DNA of 64,000 nucleotides from Dysidea avara (lineage: Eukaryota; Porifera; Demospongiae; Dictyoceratida; Dysideidae): contig NC_089272.1 of assembly GCF_963678975.1 (NCBI RefSeq), positions 60,338,574-60,402,573 on the forward strand, in the 5' to 3' direction. A program made the position numbers and the translations under genes. A model generated the notes under the pieces. The model ran no database searches. It saw nothing but the letters and a program-made list of their open reading frames with translations, and was not told where the DNA came from. Shown piece by piece: positions 1 through 11,272 of the stretch; the stretch's first letter is position 1; every line of letters begins with the position of its first letter.

Positions 1-58
1 GAAGGTAGCAAAAGTTCTGGATATAGTTTTTTAATAACTGCTGTTTTTTTTCATCAAG

Positions 59-121
59 GAGAGTAATGGTGATTCAAAGGCAAAAAGGCCTGGAAGACCT
101 AAGAAACTGAATGAGATAAGT
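59..121 (+). CDS. possible exon with an AT-hook motif
   Basis: The frame ESNGDSKAKRPGRPKKLNEIS is open here and follows a pyrimidine-rich stretch ending in AG (position 58), a plausible 3' splice site. The core KRPGRPKK is a good match to an AT-hook (GRP flanked by basic residues), which binds the minor groove of AT-rich DNA. The open frame ends in a stop about 20 bases further on, so an exon end must lie near 119-125, but no strong GT donor is obvious. It lies upstream of, and on the same strand as, the BEN-domain exons and could be part of that gene. The phase from here to the exon at 627 does not match directly, so an exon may be missing from this model. Confidence 0.35.
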
Positions 122-626
122 TTGTGTACTAAAAAGTAGTCTCTATTGAAATTTTCAACATGCGTACATATTTTCAACATAAATTTGCTTTTAGCAATTG
201 TGAAGGTTTGGCTCACATTATAATACTTTTGCAATGCACACAAAAGGGTCTTAGATTAATTCAAATTACTTCTAAATTTATAATTCTAGCTGTGCCTTCA
301 GTACTTTGTACAGGCTTGACTTTTTCCAACATTTTCTATCACAACAAAGCTGTCTGTAATTTTTACACCTGACTTAAACTTGACCTTATTACTGATCAAT
401 ATTTCTCTGTCATCAGTTGAAGTATTGGTTTGATCAAAGGTAAACTTTAGACTCAGTTACTTTGTTTGGAAGCTAGACAATCCCTCTATTAATAATGCAA
501 ACCATACACTTATAATGAGGCGGTATATTGTTATACTGTTGTATTAAAGTTTTCTAATTTGAAATTGCTACTGCAAGCATATACATGTACTTATATTTTC
601 TACACTGGTACATTTTATTTCTTTAG

Positions 627-680
627 GATGAAAATTTTATATTAGCTGTTGGGGCCACTCCTCCAAGAGATAACTTTAAG
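627..680 (+). CDS. internal exon, 18 codons (BEN-domain gene model)
   Basis: A phase-0 exon lies between a clear acceptor (TTTCTTTAG, ending 626) and a donor (AAG|GTATAT, 681). It encodes DENFILAVGATPPRDNFK. No domain is recognised. Boundaries and phase fit the next predicted exon at 1786, so I place it in the same transcript. The intron that follows (681-1785) contains a hAT-type MITE. Confidence 0.4.
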
Positions 681-729
681 GTATATGGTATAGTCGAACC
701 CCATGCACCATCAGATATATAGTAGCTAT

Positions 730-1353
730 TAGGGTTGGGCGATATACCGGTATGACGGTAACAAGACGATATTACAGCTGGCAATAATCGATACCGCCTT
801 GTTTTTTGAAAAACCGCCATACCGGTATAAACGGTTATTGCGATATCATGGCAGGAATACAGCTGCAACTACACACTTACACGTGTTAACAATGCCATAT
901 TGTACTTGTCAACCAGTATTTCAGCCTCCTTGTACTAGCAAACAAGCCTAACCCATGCACTACTACACGAAGCGACGCACTAATTATTAGAATACACGCT
1001 AGGCAAAGCACGTGTACCGGATAGAGCACTACTGTGATAGTGGGATAAAAGTTCTGGCTTCACATTAGTAAGCCTTAGTAAATTATCTGCTAGCTATATA
1101 CATAGAAACTAGCTATGTCTCCTTCAAAATTTATATGCACTCCATGCTATATGCACTCCATGTTAGGCTGGTTTTTCCAAACTCCTTGCAGTTGTGGTAG
1201 CTGGTAAACAAAGTTCACCCATGCAAATATACTGTGTAAACAGTTTTGAGTGTACTTGCTATAGTTCATTTCAATACCGTGATATTTGCAATAATTGTGA
1301 TAATAAGCTCCACAACAACCGTGGGAGGAAATTTTCAATATCGCCCAACCCTA
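730..1353. mobile_element. hAT-type MITE with 8-bp target duplication
   Basis: Both ends carry the 16-bp terminal inverted repeat TAGGGTTGGGCGATAT. The element is flanked by perfect 8-bp direct repeats GTAGCTAT (722-729 and 1354-1361), the signature of hAT transposition. It is 624 bp with no convincing ORF. Subterminal sequence is also partly inverted (GATAT/ATATC and CGGTAT tracts). It lies in a predicted intron. Confidence 0.9.
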
Positions 1354-1785
1354 GTAGCTATCAACCTGAGGCCAAGGCGTTGATAAATAGATATCCTGCA
1401 AGTGCAGGTGGGGTTTAACTAGCTTCTATCCCACACTTTGAAGCAGTCAAGTTCACAAACAACGTGTCAATAAGGCTAGACTAGTATGTCAGTTGTGTGT
1501 GGCTTCATTTCTGCTGAACTTGGTAGTTTTACTGTATAGCCTTATCCCCAGACACCCACACACTTGATCACGAGAGCATGGGCAGGTAGGGACAAGACTA
1601 TAGTTTTACAATGTGTATGGCTTTAATTTTTGCTGAGCTTGTAGTTTATATGCTTAAGGCTTCAATTTGCTTTGATTGCACTTCTTTCAATTGAATGTGT
1701 AAATATATGTTGTCTTCCATATATGCACTAGAGTTTAACCACCATTCCCAAGGTTTAACTCCCAGTTTTTTTTACTTTGATGTAG

Positions 1786-1804
1786 GGCTTCAGTGGGATA
1801 GAAG
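1786..1804 (+). CDS. micro-exon (BEN-domain gene model)
   Basis: A 19-bp exon candidate lies between TGATGTAG (acceptor) and GAAG|GTATAT (donor). It encodes GFSGIE plus one base (ends in phase 1). It receives phase 0 from exon 627-680 and hands phase 1 to the exon at 1866, where the split codon gives Gly. Phase agreement on both sides is the only support. Confidence 0.3.
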
Positions 1805-1865
1805 GTATATTAACACGTTTTTTACATAATTATGACTTTGTTATCATGAACCTAGAACATAAAAG

Positions 1866-2177
1866 GGGATGGTGAGGTAATGAAGGAAGATCTACCCAGT
1901 AGTGAGGTGGTGAAGCAGGGTCTGCCTACTTATGGAATGGTAAAGGAAGGTCTGTCCACTGATAAAGTACTGAAGGAAGGTTTGCCCACTGATAAAGTGG
2001 TGAAGAAAGGTCTGCTTACTGATAAAGTGGTGAAGGAAGGTCTGCCCACTGATCAGGCAGTAAAGGAAAGTCTACCTTATGATGAGGCAGGGAAGAAAAG
2101 CATGCTTACTGATGATGAGGTGGTAGAGAAGCAAGATACTGATTCAGCTCAAGTAGTACGTATGGTACATGTTGATA
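1866..2177 (+). CDS. repeat exon: decapeptide repeats of the EGLPTDKVVK type
   Basis: The exon starts after an AG at 1864-1865 and reads GDGEVMKEDLPSS, then about seven to eight imperfect copies of a 10-residue unit (consensus EGLPTDKVVK), each coded by a 30-bp tandem DNA unit. It ends with an acidic tail (residues DDEVVEKQDTDSAQVV). Without splicing the frame stops at 2186-2188. A GTAACA donor at 2178 would end the exon in phase 1 and join in frame to the acceptor at 2878. The product is charged, likely disordered, and alternates acidic and basic residues. No known family is recognised. It is probably a linker in a chromatin protein, given the BEN domain further downstream. Confidence 0.5.
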
Positions 2178-2878
2178 GTAACAAGTAGCAATGTGCTGTC
2201 TTGCGTTTATCAGTACCAAATGTTGTGCAGCTTATTATTGATTTTGGTATGTATTGTGCATTAAGTCAATGTAAAGTTTCATCACTATACAAGTTTCACT
2301 TTGTAACCAATCTACAATTACAAAAAAAAGTATGTCAGTTCACCAATTCATAATTGTGACTGGCTGAGCAAACACCTGTCTTTTCACACACTCCTTGAGT
2401 TCCATTTATTGCTTCTTCGTTGACTATAATAACAAAGAACTGAAGAGCCAAAGTTTGTATCTACCTTTCTGTTCAATAGTTTTAGCGTTATAGATGATTG
2501 GAAGGCAATAAATTTATTTGTACAGCAGCAATTAAATACTTTCCTCATGAATAGGCAATCGGGTGGTGCACAGATAGGTTTTATATAGTTGACCTGTATT
2601 TTACTGAGCATCAAAGTAATTAGGACATGCATAAATTTATTATGCAGCACGTGTATTTTTGCCCTGTTTAGTTAATACAAAATGAATTTGTGAAAATGAC
2701 AGGTTTTTGCTCACCTGATCACAATTTCCTAACCTTAATATGCAAATGCCAACTACCTACTATATCAATAAAACCACAAATTGTAATCCCAAAAGTACTG
2801 ACATTTAAATATTTATAGCTAATATAAAATACAAGCCATAAGATGTCATTGATAGTAGAACAATGCTTTATTCTACAG
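2178..2878 (+). other. predicted intron, 0.7 kb
   Basis: AT-rich, with no repeats or coding signal that I can support. It ends in TTTATTCTACAG, a good polypyrimidine-AG acceptor at 2877-2878. Confidence 0.35.
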
Positions 2879-3564
2879 GCTTTCACACTGGACTATCAAG
2901 TTCAGCTTTGTATCAGACAGGACCATCAAACTTGAATCAATACAACACAGGAAACCCATGGCCAGCTCAAGGATTATCATCAAGCCCGGCTCAATACCAG
3001 AGAGGACCATCAAGTTCAGGCCAATACCAAACAGGACCATCAAGCTCAGCTCAATTTAACACAGGACCATCACGCCCTGCTCAATTTAACACAGGACCAT
3101 CAAGCTCAGCTCAATTTAACATAGGACCATCAAACTCAGCTCAATTTAACACAGGACCATCAAGCCCAGTTCAATTTAACACAGGACCATCTCAATTTAA
3201 CACAGGACTATCAAGCTCAGCTCAATTTAACACAGGACCATCAAGCCCAGTTCAATTTAACACAGGACCATCAAGCCCAGCTCAATTTAACACAGGACCA
3301 TCAAGCCCAGCTCAAGGGTTATCATCAAGCATGGTTCAATACCAGAGAGGACCATCCAGCTTGGATCAACACCAAACAGGACTGGCAAGTTTGGCTCAAT
3401 GTAACATGGGACCATCAAGCTCAGCCCAATACCAAACAGGACCATCAAATTCAGCCCAATGCCAGGTAGGATCTTCAGGTTCCATTACCACAGATAGCAC
3501 AAATACCAGGAGGAAATCTTTCTCGATCGGAGCTGACACAAATCTTTATGAGAAGCTGCTCTAG
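2879..3564 (+). CDS. repeat exon: QFNTGPSSSA decapeptide array
   Basis: From the acceptor at 2878 the frame reads FHTGLSSSALYQTGPSN and then about twenty copies of a 10-residue unit (consensus QFNTGPSSSA, with variants QYQTGPSSS and QGLSSS). The DNA unit is 30 bp and the copies between 3040 and 3300 are nearly identical, so expansion is recent. The composition (Ser, Gly, Pro, Gln, Thr, Asn) is typical of a low-complexity disordered region. The frame ends RRKSFSIGADTNLYEKLL and a TAG at 3562-3564. The BEN domain follows in the +1 frame, and the two frames overlap for about 90 bp. A start at the ATG of 2863 is possible but the splice-in at 2879 fits phase better. Confidence 0.55.
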
Positions 3565-3814
3565 AAAGAACATGGTTGTACTGATGACAAGAAGGTTATT
3601 TAGTGAAGAAGTCCGAGTGTCGTCTAATGTTGCTGGTCATAATAAGAACAAACTGAATCCTCAGATTATTACATACATTCGAAAGATAGTGCTTGCTTTT
3701 TTTCCAAGTGCTCAATTGGATACTTCAAAAGAGTGGGGTGAGTGTGTGATTGTGATTGACGAGAGTTCACGGAGGTGGAAGAATAAGCCATTGAAATCAA
3801 AGAATTGCCAGTAG
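3471..3814 (+). CDS. BEN domain, C-terminal end of the gene
   Basis: The open frame from about 3471 to the stop at 3812-3814 encodes a BEN domain: KNMVVLMTRRLFSEEV, then SSNVAGHNKNKLNP, ITYIRKIVLAFFP, and a last helix around EWGECVIVIDESSRRWKNK. BEN domains bind DNA or chromatin proteins and are usually C-terminal, as here. The upstream repeat exon is open in the other frame to 3561, so a single +1 shift anywhere in about 3471-3561 would join them. The cause could be a one-base indel (pseudogene or assembly error) or an unseen splice. The BEN core shows no stop, so the domain itself looks intact. Combined with the upstream AT-hook and repeats, this suggests a nuclear DNA-binding protein. A BEN call from sequence alone is good but not certain. 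Confidence 0.6.
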
Positions 3815-4083
3815 CTTTTCAGTTGCAGACCCAATCACTGCTATATTTGTTTAACGGACTTGACAAGGATTTTGGACACGATTTGTAAGTAACTTGTTAA
3901 GTGATTTATATCTTGATTATGTTTTATCAGTGCAAATTATAGGTTTAGTGTTTTCTTTTATTTTGTGTTTAATACAGCTTCACAATTGTGGTGTGCTCTA
4001 TTTGTAAGTGCTACACATGTAGTTTTTGTAAGTGCAACTAACCTCATAGATTTGTAATAATTATTAACAACAGTCACAATACT
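3815..4083. other. 3' flank of the BEN gene, no gene
   Basis: AT-rich sequence between the BEN stop and the Tc1 remnant. I see no canonical AATAAA close to the stop and no inverted repeat that clearly marks the transposon end. Confidence 0.4.
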
Positions 4084-4089
4084 ATAGTA

Positions 4090-5093
4090 TCAGAATCCAC
4101 TAGGATTTCCATTCATTTCAATTATTTTGGGAATAACTTTGTGTAAATGGGCTATGTACCGTCTACAAACTTGTGGTGTTAGAGATTGCCAGAATGTTTG
4201 CACACCTTGTTTTAATTCATCCAAGTTCCTTGGCTTATGCTTGTTACGTAGATATTGCTTAAGTGATCCCCACATATTTTCAATCAGGTTGGTATCAGGG
4301 CTTTCAGGGGGTGTTGGCCACCAGTTTATCTCATTTCTTTCAAAGTAATCATCGATGTATTTGCTGCGGTGTTTAGGGTCATTGTCCATTTGGAATCGGT
4401 GACCATCAGGGAAACACTCCCTTATGAAAGGTGCAAGAGAAGTGTCCAAGATTTGGCCAAAGCGAATAGCATCCATGATCCCAGTGAATATTACTATGCA
4501 TGCAGCTCCACGTGTTGAAATTGCACCCGAAACATGCAACTTAGATGGGTGTTTAGGGCGAGGCTTCAGCTTTCGTAGTTCTTTACTTTTCCGGAAACAT
4601 AGACGTCCATGATGTTCTAGTTGAATAGAGCACTCATCAGAAAAAATTACATCACTGAAGTCTTCTTTGACCCTTTGTTGCTCTTTGCACCAAACAAGTC
4701 GCTTCACCTTGTTCAGTTCTCTAATCAGTTGGCAATAATGCGGTCTTGTACAGACCCACCCAAGGTTTTGTCAATGTCATTTAATTGTTGATAAGGACAC
4801 TTGCAATTCTGGATATTGTTGAGTAAGCACGGTCCTCAAATGTGTAGCAGTAGCCTCATCATTGCACTTTAACTCGTTGTTGCCATGTCTTCAGTGATCT
4901 TTTTCTCTCGCTTTCTACAATGCAAATCGGTGTACTGCTTTGTTTCTCGAAACTTCTTTATCAATCGATACAAACTTCGCTTAGTAACAACTATTTTTTC
5001 ATCATTAAATCGCTTTTCAATATCTGACACAGCAAACTCAGACTGAAACAACTCAATAACTCTTCTTCTCTCATTTAAACTTAGTCTGGGCAT
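4090..5093 (-). pseudogene. Tc1-like transposase, broken
   Basis: Two minus-strand open frames make up one Tc1-type transposase. The N-terminal part (5093-4869) starts MPRLSLNERRRVIELFQ and is a paired-like helix-turn-helix DNA-binding domain. The C-terminal part (4707-4090) holds the DDE core: first D in FSDEC, second D in QMDNDPKHRS, then E in NLIENMWG, with 34 residues between the last two, the DD34E spacing of Tc1 elements. Between them (4868-4708) the frame continues through VSLSTIK and LGWVCTRPHYCQLIREL but contains stop codons and a frameshift. It is therefore inactive. I could not find terminal inverted repeats with confidence. It lies antisense to, and 270 bp downstream of, the BEN gene. 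Confidence 0.88.
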
Positions 5094-5869
5094 CTTTTAC
5101 GTACGTACATAAAGAAACAATGGTTACGAGTTCACTAGAAGGATAAAGGGTAAAGGTTGGTTAAACCTTCGAGTGCACTCGATCACCCATGGGACCACAC
5201 AGGGATTAATGTCAACATCAAAATCACACTTACCTGATTTGATTCTGAGCTTTAGTTAATGCTAAAATTCAAGACTTTTTCGCGTCTTTCCACCATGATC
5301 GTACCTTAAATAATGCTCACTGTCACTTATCTTAATTGATGCCCACTTGCCTTGAATTAAATTTGGCTGGCCTTGGCATGGGTTTATAACACAAAAGGAA
5401 GGTAGGCTATATGTACCGTTATTTACCTGTGTCAATTAGCGGGTTAGCTAATTTGGTATGTAGGTAGCAATATTTAGTAGCAAGCTATAGCTATACTACG
5501 TATATACGTATGGGCTCTATTAATGATGGTTATCTCAGAGCTGATCGAGGGGCTGAATACATACATGCATACTTACGTGCGTAACTCGTTAGAGCAAAAA
5601 TGCAAGGGGTTCCTATTCAGCAGCCGCGAGTGATACGGTCTTTACACGTAATTAGTCCCTCTCGATTCTGTACCTGTGAGTGCGGGACTCCAGAGTGCGA
5701 TGTTGCATTAAATCTGTACCGTACATTGATGCACCTTTTGTGTAAAATTTGAATGCGTGATTGCTATCCTTGGCAAGTCATGCTAATTTAATTTATTTAA
5801 AACCGTTTATCTCAATACTTCTAATCTTCAATTGGGATTGTTTTTCCAAAATCCAGTCACATATTGTTT
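5094..5869. other. intergenic, no gene seen
   Basis: No ORF with coding character and no clear repeat structure. Several TACGTA and GTACGTAC runs occur but form no recognisable element. Confidence 0.4.
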
Positions 5870-6240
5870 TACAACTCTCCACAAGGCAACTTGTAATGTA
5901 GTTGAAATCCTTACAGGGTGACTTATTTGTGGCTGAACTCTCCACATGGTGACTTTTGTAGCTAAACTCAGGTGACTTGATCATAGGTAATCTCAATATG
6001 AACATAAAACATATGCAGCAAATTTTTGTTGATAACTCTCTACAGGAAGACTTTTCGTTTCTATTGGTAGAAGAGCTCTCTAGGTTGACCTGTTTGAAGC
6101 AGAGCTCACTACAAAGTGCCTTATTTTGTATTTGAACACTTTTTACAGGGTTATTTATTTGTAGCTAAACTCTCTACATGGTGACTTGCTTGAAGCTGAA
6201 CTCTCTGTGTTACTGTACTTACTGAATGTCCTAATAGAGT
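5870..6240. repeat. degenerate tandem repeat, about 40-45 bp unit
   Basis: At least six imperfect copies of a unit containing AACTCTCTACATGGTGACTT and TTTGTAGCTGAACT can be aligned by eye (for example 5875, 5935, 6040, 6110, 6170, 6200). Copies are diverged. There is no coding potential. Confidence 0.5.
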
Positions 6241-7409
6241 GACTGCACTATTAAATTATCTTGATTAAGCATCTGCTACGCATACACTAGTTGGTTTTTA
6301 TAGTAAGTGTACTTTATTGTGAGTTTTCACTGAAAGTCTATGATGATTAGTCCACTTATATACCAATTTTCAGCTCATTTCTATAATTAAGTGGTTTGCC
6401 TAGTAGGTATGGCAAATACAGTAAACATTTTAAACAAAAGTTGATTGTGTAATGTTTTTTATACACTGTTGGTTTTTCATTGTATTTGGATGGTCTTAAT
6501 CTTGATTTCTTAATCACCAAAAGGCACTCCAACAATGGTTTATCCTAACTACAGACCAATTTTTTTAAGTTGATTTCTCAAAGTGGTTTATCCTGTAGAT
6601 GTGACAGACATTTAATTTAATTTTATGCGAATAATTGGTCATAACTCTGTGAATCTTGATTGGAAATTAGTACTGAGATTTTCTTTAATAACATGTTTAG
6701 ATTTCAGTTTGAATAAAATTTACTTTTGTGTTTTTATGGAGGATTTTGTAAAGTGTGCAAAAAGTAGCAGAAAAACAAAGACAAAACTCCAAATTTTTGG
6801 CCACTCGTAACTTGGAAATGGCTAGGGCAATTTCCCTCGAATTTTGTATGTAGATTCTCTTACCCGGTGCATATCTATATAGCTAATTTGTTATGGGACC
6901 ACAGAGCTACATATGTATAAAAATCCTGTTTTCTTTCTTCCTGTCAATATACCAACTTGGGCGGCATGGTAAACTACATGTACATACCTTGTGTTTTGAT
7001 ACAGCAGAACTCTCATAACTGACACTTTGAGACCCAAATGTCTGGGAATACAGGGTGGGTGTATACAGTGTATTTCCTGTAATATAAAAGCTTTCCTTCC
7101 TCAGAAGTAAATATGTATGGAGCCAGACCAGCACCTTTGTCCTTACTATGGAGATATTTTCTTACGTTTTATAAAATAAACAATTTATACAAAGTTGTGC
7201 ATATACGATGCTACAGATGCATGTACTGTAGTTACATTAACATAATCCAGATATGTGACCAAGCCTGCAAAAAACAGGGCATTTGGGTACATAAATTTGC
7301 CTACTTTTTCAGATTTTCATTACCTGTAACTCTTTACGCCACAATGCTGCAGTCATGCAATTTTTAGCCTATATTATTGACTTTATGCATATGTTAAAAC
7401 ATAGCCATG
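6241..7409. other. intergenic, no gene seen
   Basis: AT-rich, with short ORFs only and none with recognisable composition. TATGTGACC occurs at 7252 and resembles the terminus of MITEs at 8270 and 38980, but no partner end was found. Confidence 0.4.
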
Positions 7410-7478
7410 AGTGCTATATGAAAAATAAAGCATGACGTGCGCGGCCGAGTGTTTTATTTTTTCATATAGCACGAGCAA
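7410..7478. repeat. short perfect hairpin with AATAAA on both strands
   Basis: Arms GTGCTATATGAAAAATAAA and its reverse complement flank a loop of about 25 bases. Each strand presents an AATAAA-type hexamer in the hairpin. Confidence 0.55.
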
Positions 7479-8231
7479 GGCTACGCTTTAAATGATTTAT
7501 GGAACTTTCTAGTCATGTAGCTTTGCCATACACTAGGACTCGTAATTAACATGCGTTGCACGAAATATTAGCAACCTGAATGTACACAAACTAGTTTAAC
7601 AAAGTAACTTATGTGTAGTTCACCATAGTTTGGCATGGAAGACATTCATTGCGTATTTTGGCAGGTTTTGCTCGCAACCCACAATCGATTCTATAGTGAG
7701 TCACATGGTGACATATTTCCGTGATATCTCCAGGACTTGTCCGTTCACATTAACAAATGTAACAGCAACGTTACCTTCTCCCACCCACCATCGAAGCATT
7801 TAGGTATGTCTATAAAAGCAATCCAGTGGTAGAACTCTTATTGGCTGGGATGATTGATCACTCAGCACGGCGAGGCTATCAGCCTTCACCGGCGTAGGTG
7901 ATTAGTGATACTGGCATAAGCCCCGCAGGCCATTAGCCTGCACTAGAGCACATGGGAAACTGTGCTTTATTGCCCACAAAGAGTGCTTTATTGCACCACC
8001 AAGAGTACTTTATTCGTTCAATAAAGCACTCTCTGTGGTCATGAAGCACTGTTGGCTGGCTGCGAGTGTACTTTATGAAATTTAAAGTACACTTTTTCCT
8101 TTGATCTCACTCACGTAAAGTTCTATAAAATAAAGTTATAGAATTAAAATATTCTTTTCCAGCCCTGAGATGTGACCTGTTACGTATGTGACAGGGTGTA
8201 GTTTATGCCCACATGCCCTGTTTTCGCAGGC
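7479..8231. other. intergenic, short inverted motifs only
   Basis: Around 7950-8080 the motif AGTGCTTTATT/AATAAAGCACT recurs in both orientations. No gene is seen. Confidence 0.35.
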
Positions 8232-8735
8232 CCAATCACATACACTGCAATAAAATGTGTATTTGTGCATATGTGACCGGATTAGACAAAACCAGGCTTC
8301 CACACACATCCAATTCTTTGCCTTTAACCTGCTGTAACTTGATCACCCAACATGCTATTGCCCTGGAATTTTCACACGTTCTTTTCATACAATTAGGAAA
8401 TAGCAGGTCCAAATATGAAACTGATTGTATACATCTACATTGAGTTATGTTCCTTCAAAGTCATTAAATTGGATGTGTGTGGAAGCCTGGTTTTGTCAAA
8501 TCCGGTCACATATGTGGTATGCTCTAAATGTGTTGTACATAGCATGCACTCCTGTGGTGTATGTAATGTGTAGGAGATGATAGTTCACATTTGCTAACTA
8601 ATGGGAAAATGTGAACTATCATCTCCTACACATCACATACACCACAGGAGTGCATGCTACTGTATGTACAACACATTTAGAGCATACCACATATGCACAA
8701 ATACATATTGTATTGTAGTGATATGTTGATCACAC
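8232..8735. mobile_element. hairpin MITE, split by a second MITE
   Basis: The left arm (about 8232-8312) contains ATTTGTGCATATGTGACC and CCAGGCTTCCACACACATCC. Its reverse complement appears as 8469-8514 and resumes at 8690-8735, so the right arm is interrupted by the insertion at 8515-8689. It has no coding capacity. Outer target duplication is not clear. Confidence 0.7.
8515..8689. mobile_element. nested foldback MITE, near-perfect hairpin
   Basis: 175 bp that are almost entirely two complementary arms (8515-8592 and 8606-8689) beginning TGGTATGCTCTAAATGTG, with a loop of about 13 bases. Flanked by CATATG on both sides (8509-8514, 8690-8695). Removing it restores the continuous right arm of the host MITE, so its borders are well fixed. 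Confidence 0.8.
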
Positions 8736-9440
8736 CACCACATCTTTAATTCAGGGACATACAGAGGTTCATAACACAGCATGTATAGAATTGTAGAGTA
8801 ATGTGTTCATAATGCCACAAATTACAAGCTGAATACACACACATGTTTTGTACCTGAACAAAGACTTGCATTTGAGCACACTCCATTTATCAACACAGTA
8901 CGTCTACTGCAAAAACAGCCACTTGAACATGCAGGAATTTGATCACACACCCTACGAACTGTTACATTGCTACAAGTCAATTGCCAACTACATGTGTGAT
9001 ACTGTTCTCCTGAAGGACAACCTAAAAATGTAAGAAATAAGATTAGTGCTTCACCTTAAATACAATGTCAGACTACAGTATTTGTTAACTATCAGTATGT
9101 ACATATCCTATGTTGTAGATACAGTATGTATGCGCAAGCATTATAAGCACACATATACTTCTATTACTGTATATGTGACCAAATTTTAGAAAACTGTCGA
9201 TATCCGCACAATTTTCAAAATGCATTTTATTTGTTCTTTGTCTTTTACAGGGACAGAGGAATGGACTAGCTAAGTTTCAGCTTCCTAAGTTAAACAGCAT
9301 TGGAATACAGCACTATACAGCCGGACGAGCAAATAATTTGATATGTACAGAAGTTATCGAGAAAAGAATCTACAGGCGCGTACATAAACCATCATAACTA
9401 TATTGATACAGCGACGTACGGAATTGAATCTTGGCTCATT
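8736..9440. other. intergenic / 5' flank of retroelement A
   Basis: No gene seen. TATGTGACC occurs at 9173, another lone MITE-like end. The 5' end of retroelement A probably lies in here but I cannot define it. Confidence 0.35.
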
Positions 9441-11034
9441 GTGTTCACCATGAATTTGTGCACCCACCAAGGTATAGTTTTTCCCAGGCATACCTCTTTG
9501 TTCGAGAAGGAAGGCAAATTCACCTCAGGATCTGCAGGACCTTCTGGTCTGGAAGCTTATGGCTGGAGACGTTTGTGTTCATCCTTCAAATCTGCCTCTG
9601 CTGAACTTTGCTGTTTCATTGCTATTTTAGCTCGTCGTCTGTGTATGTCATTTGTTGATCCTGAAATTGTTTTGCCACTTGTGTCGTGTAGACTTATTGC
9701 TTTGCATAAAAATCCTGGTGTCTGCCCTATTGGTGTAGGAGAGGTAGTTAGGCGCATTATTGCCAAGGCTGTTCTGTCAATTATTGGACCTGATATTCAA
9801 CGTGCTGCTGGTCCTCTACAGCTTTGTGCTGGCCAAACTTGTGGTGTTGAAGCTGCAATCCATTCCATGAGGTCCATTTTTGATGATGAGAAATCTGAAG
9901 GTTTTTTACTTGTTGATGCCAGTAATGCTTTTAATTCACTTAACAGGGCAGTAGCATTGCAAAACATCCAGTACACATGCCCTGCTTTTTCGACCATTCT
10001 AATCAACACATATCGTTTTCCAGCACCATTATATGTTGATGGTGATGTTATTTATTCCAACGAAGGGACTACTCAAGGGGACCCCCTTGCTAAGCCTTTT
10101 ACGCCTTATCTACAGTACCTCTTATTTGTAGATTACCTAACAATGTCACTCAGGCATAATATGCAGATGACGCAAGTGCTTGTGGTGAAGTTTCACATCT
10201 GCATCTGTGGTGGGACCAGCTTTCATTACTTGGACCACATTTTGGGTATTTTCCAAACGCATCTAAGACTTGGCTTGTTGTCAAAGAACAATACCTGAAT
10301 CATGCTCAATTGCTTTTCGCCAATACTTGTGTCAATGTAACCACAGACGGACGGCCTCATCTCGGGGCTGCTATTGGATCTACTGCTTTTGTTGCACAGT
10401 ATGTTTCTAATAAAATCACCACTTGGATTAGTGAATTAAAGTTGTTATCATCTTTTGCCATCACCCAGCCCCATGCGGCTTACTCTGCTTTTACACATGG
10501 ACTAGTCAGTAATTGGTTATTTGTTGCTCGTACTATACCTAATGTTGATGATCTTTTTCACCCACTTGAGGATTGTGTTAGACACAGCTTCATTCCTGCA
10601 GTAACTAGCCATCTACCACCCAGTGATTTAGATAGAGACTTTTTGGCTCTTCCCACTAGGATTGGCGGTATGGGTACTTATCAACCCTATATATCAGAAT
10701 GTGTGCTTTTGAGTTTACCGCCTCTAACAAAGTTACCAAGCCTCTGGGAATTAGTAAAACGCGGAATAACGGAATTGCGGAATAACGAAATAAGCAAAAC
10801 TTATCTTTGCATATTGTACAAATAGTTATATGCTCTATAGTGATTATACTTTATTTACCTTTTTTTTTTCATTGCTTTACAGATACACAGCAAAATTACA
10901 AAGATGGTAGGTACAATAATAAGACAGTATGATTGGAAAGGTGATCTGAAGGACAAATGACAATCAATGCCAGATGCCTATAAAACTAACTACTTATACT
11001 TAACTTAATTACCAAAAGCCTATAAAGCTAGTTA

Positions 11035-11250
11035 TTACAATAAATGATAGTTACAAGGGTTGGGGAGCTTAGCACAATTACAACAAGGACATGCGAAATG
11101 GAAAGTACATTTATTATTTGAATTAAAATTACTTTTAAAATGTTCCCATAGATAGCTCTTTAACTGTTGCTTAATTGTGTTGAAGGAGAGGGTAAGGTCA
11201 ATTACTGGCAGAGAATTCCATAATCTGGGAAGTCTATAAAAATAAGAATT
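11035..11250 (-). pseudogene. LINE reverse-transcriptase C-terminus fragment
   Basis: The minus strand reads RLPRLWNSLPVIDLTLS, then IKQQLKSYLWEHF and a Cys-rich tail CTFHFACPCCNCAKL ending in a stop at 11035-11037. The WNSLP motif followed by a short alpha-helical stretch is the usual C-terminus of CR1/L2/Jockey-like LINE polymerases. It is 5'-truncated, as LINE copies usually are. No start codon lies within the fragment. Confidence 0.75.
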
Positions 11251-11272
11251 GGCACATATTGAATTACTTTAT

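Noticed and set aside
5870-6240. CRISPR-like array
   Set aside because: Units are diverged and have no constant repeat with unique spacers; the genome is eukaryotic.
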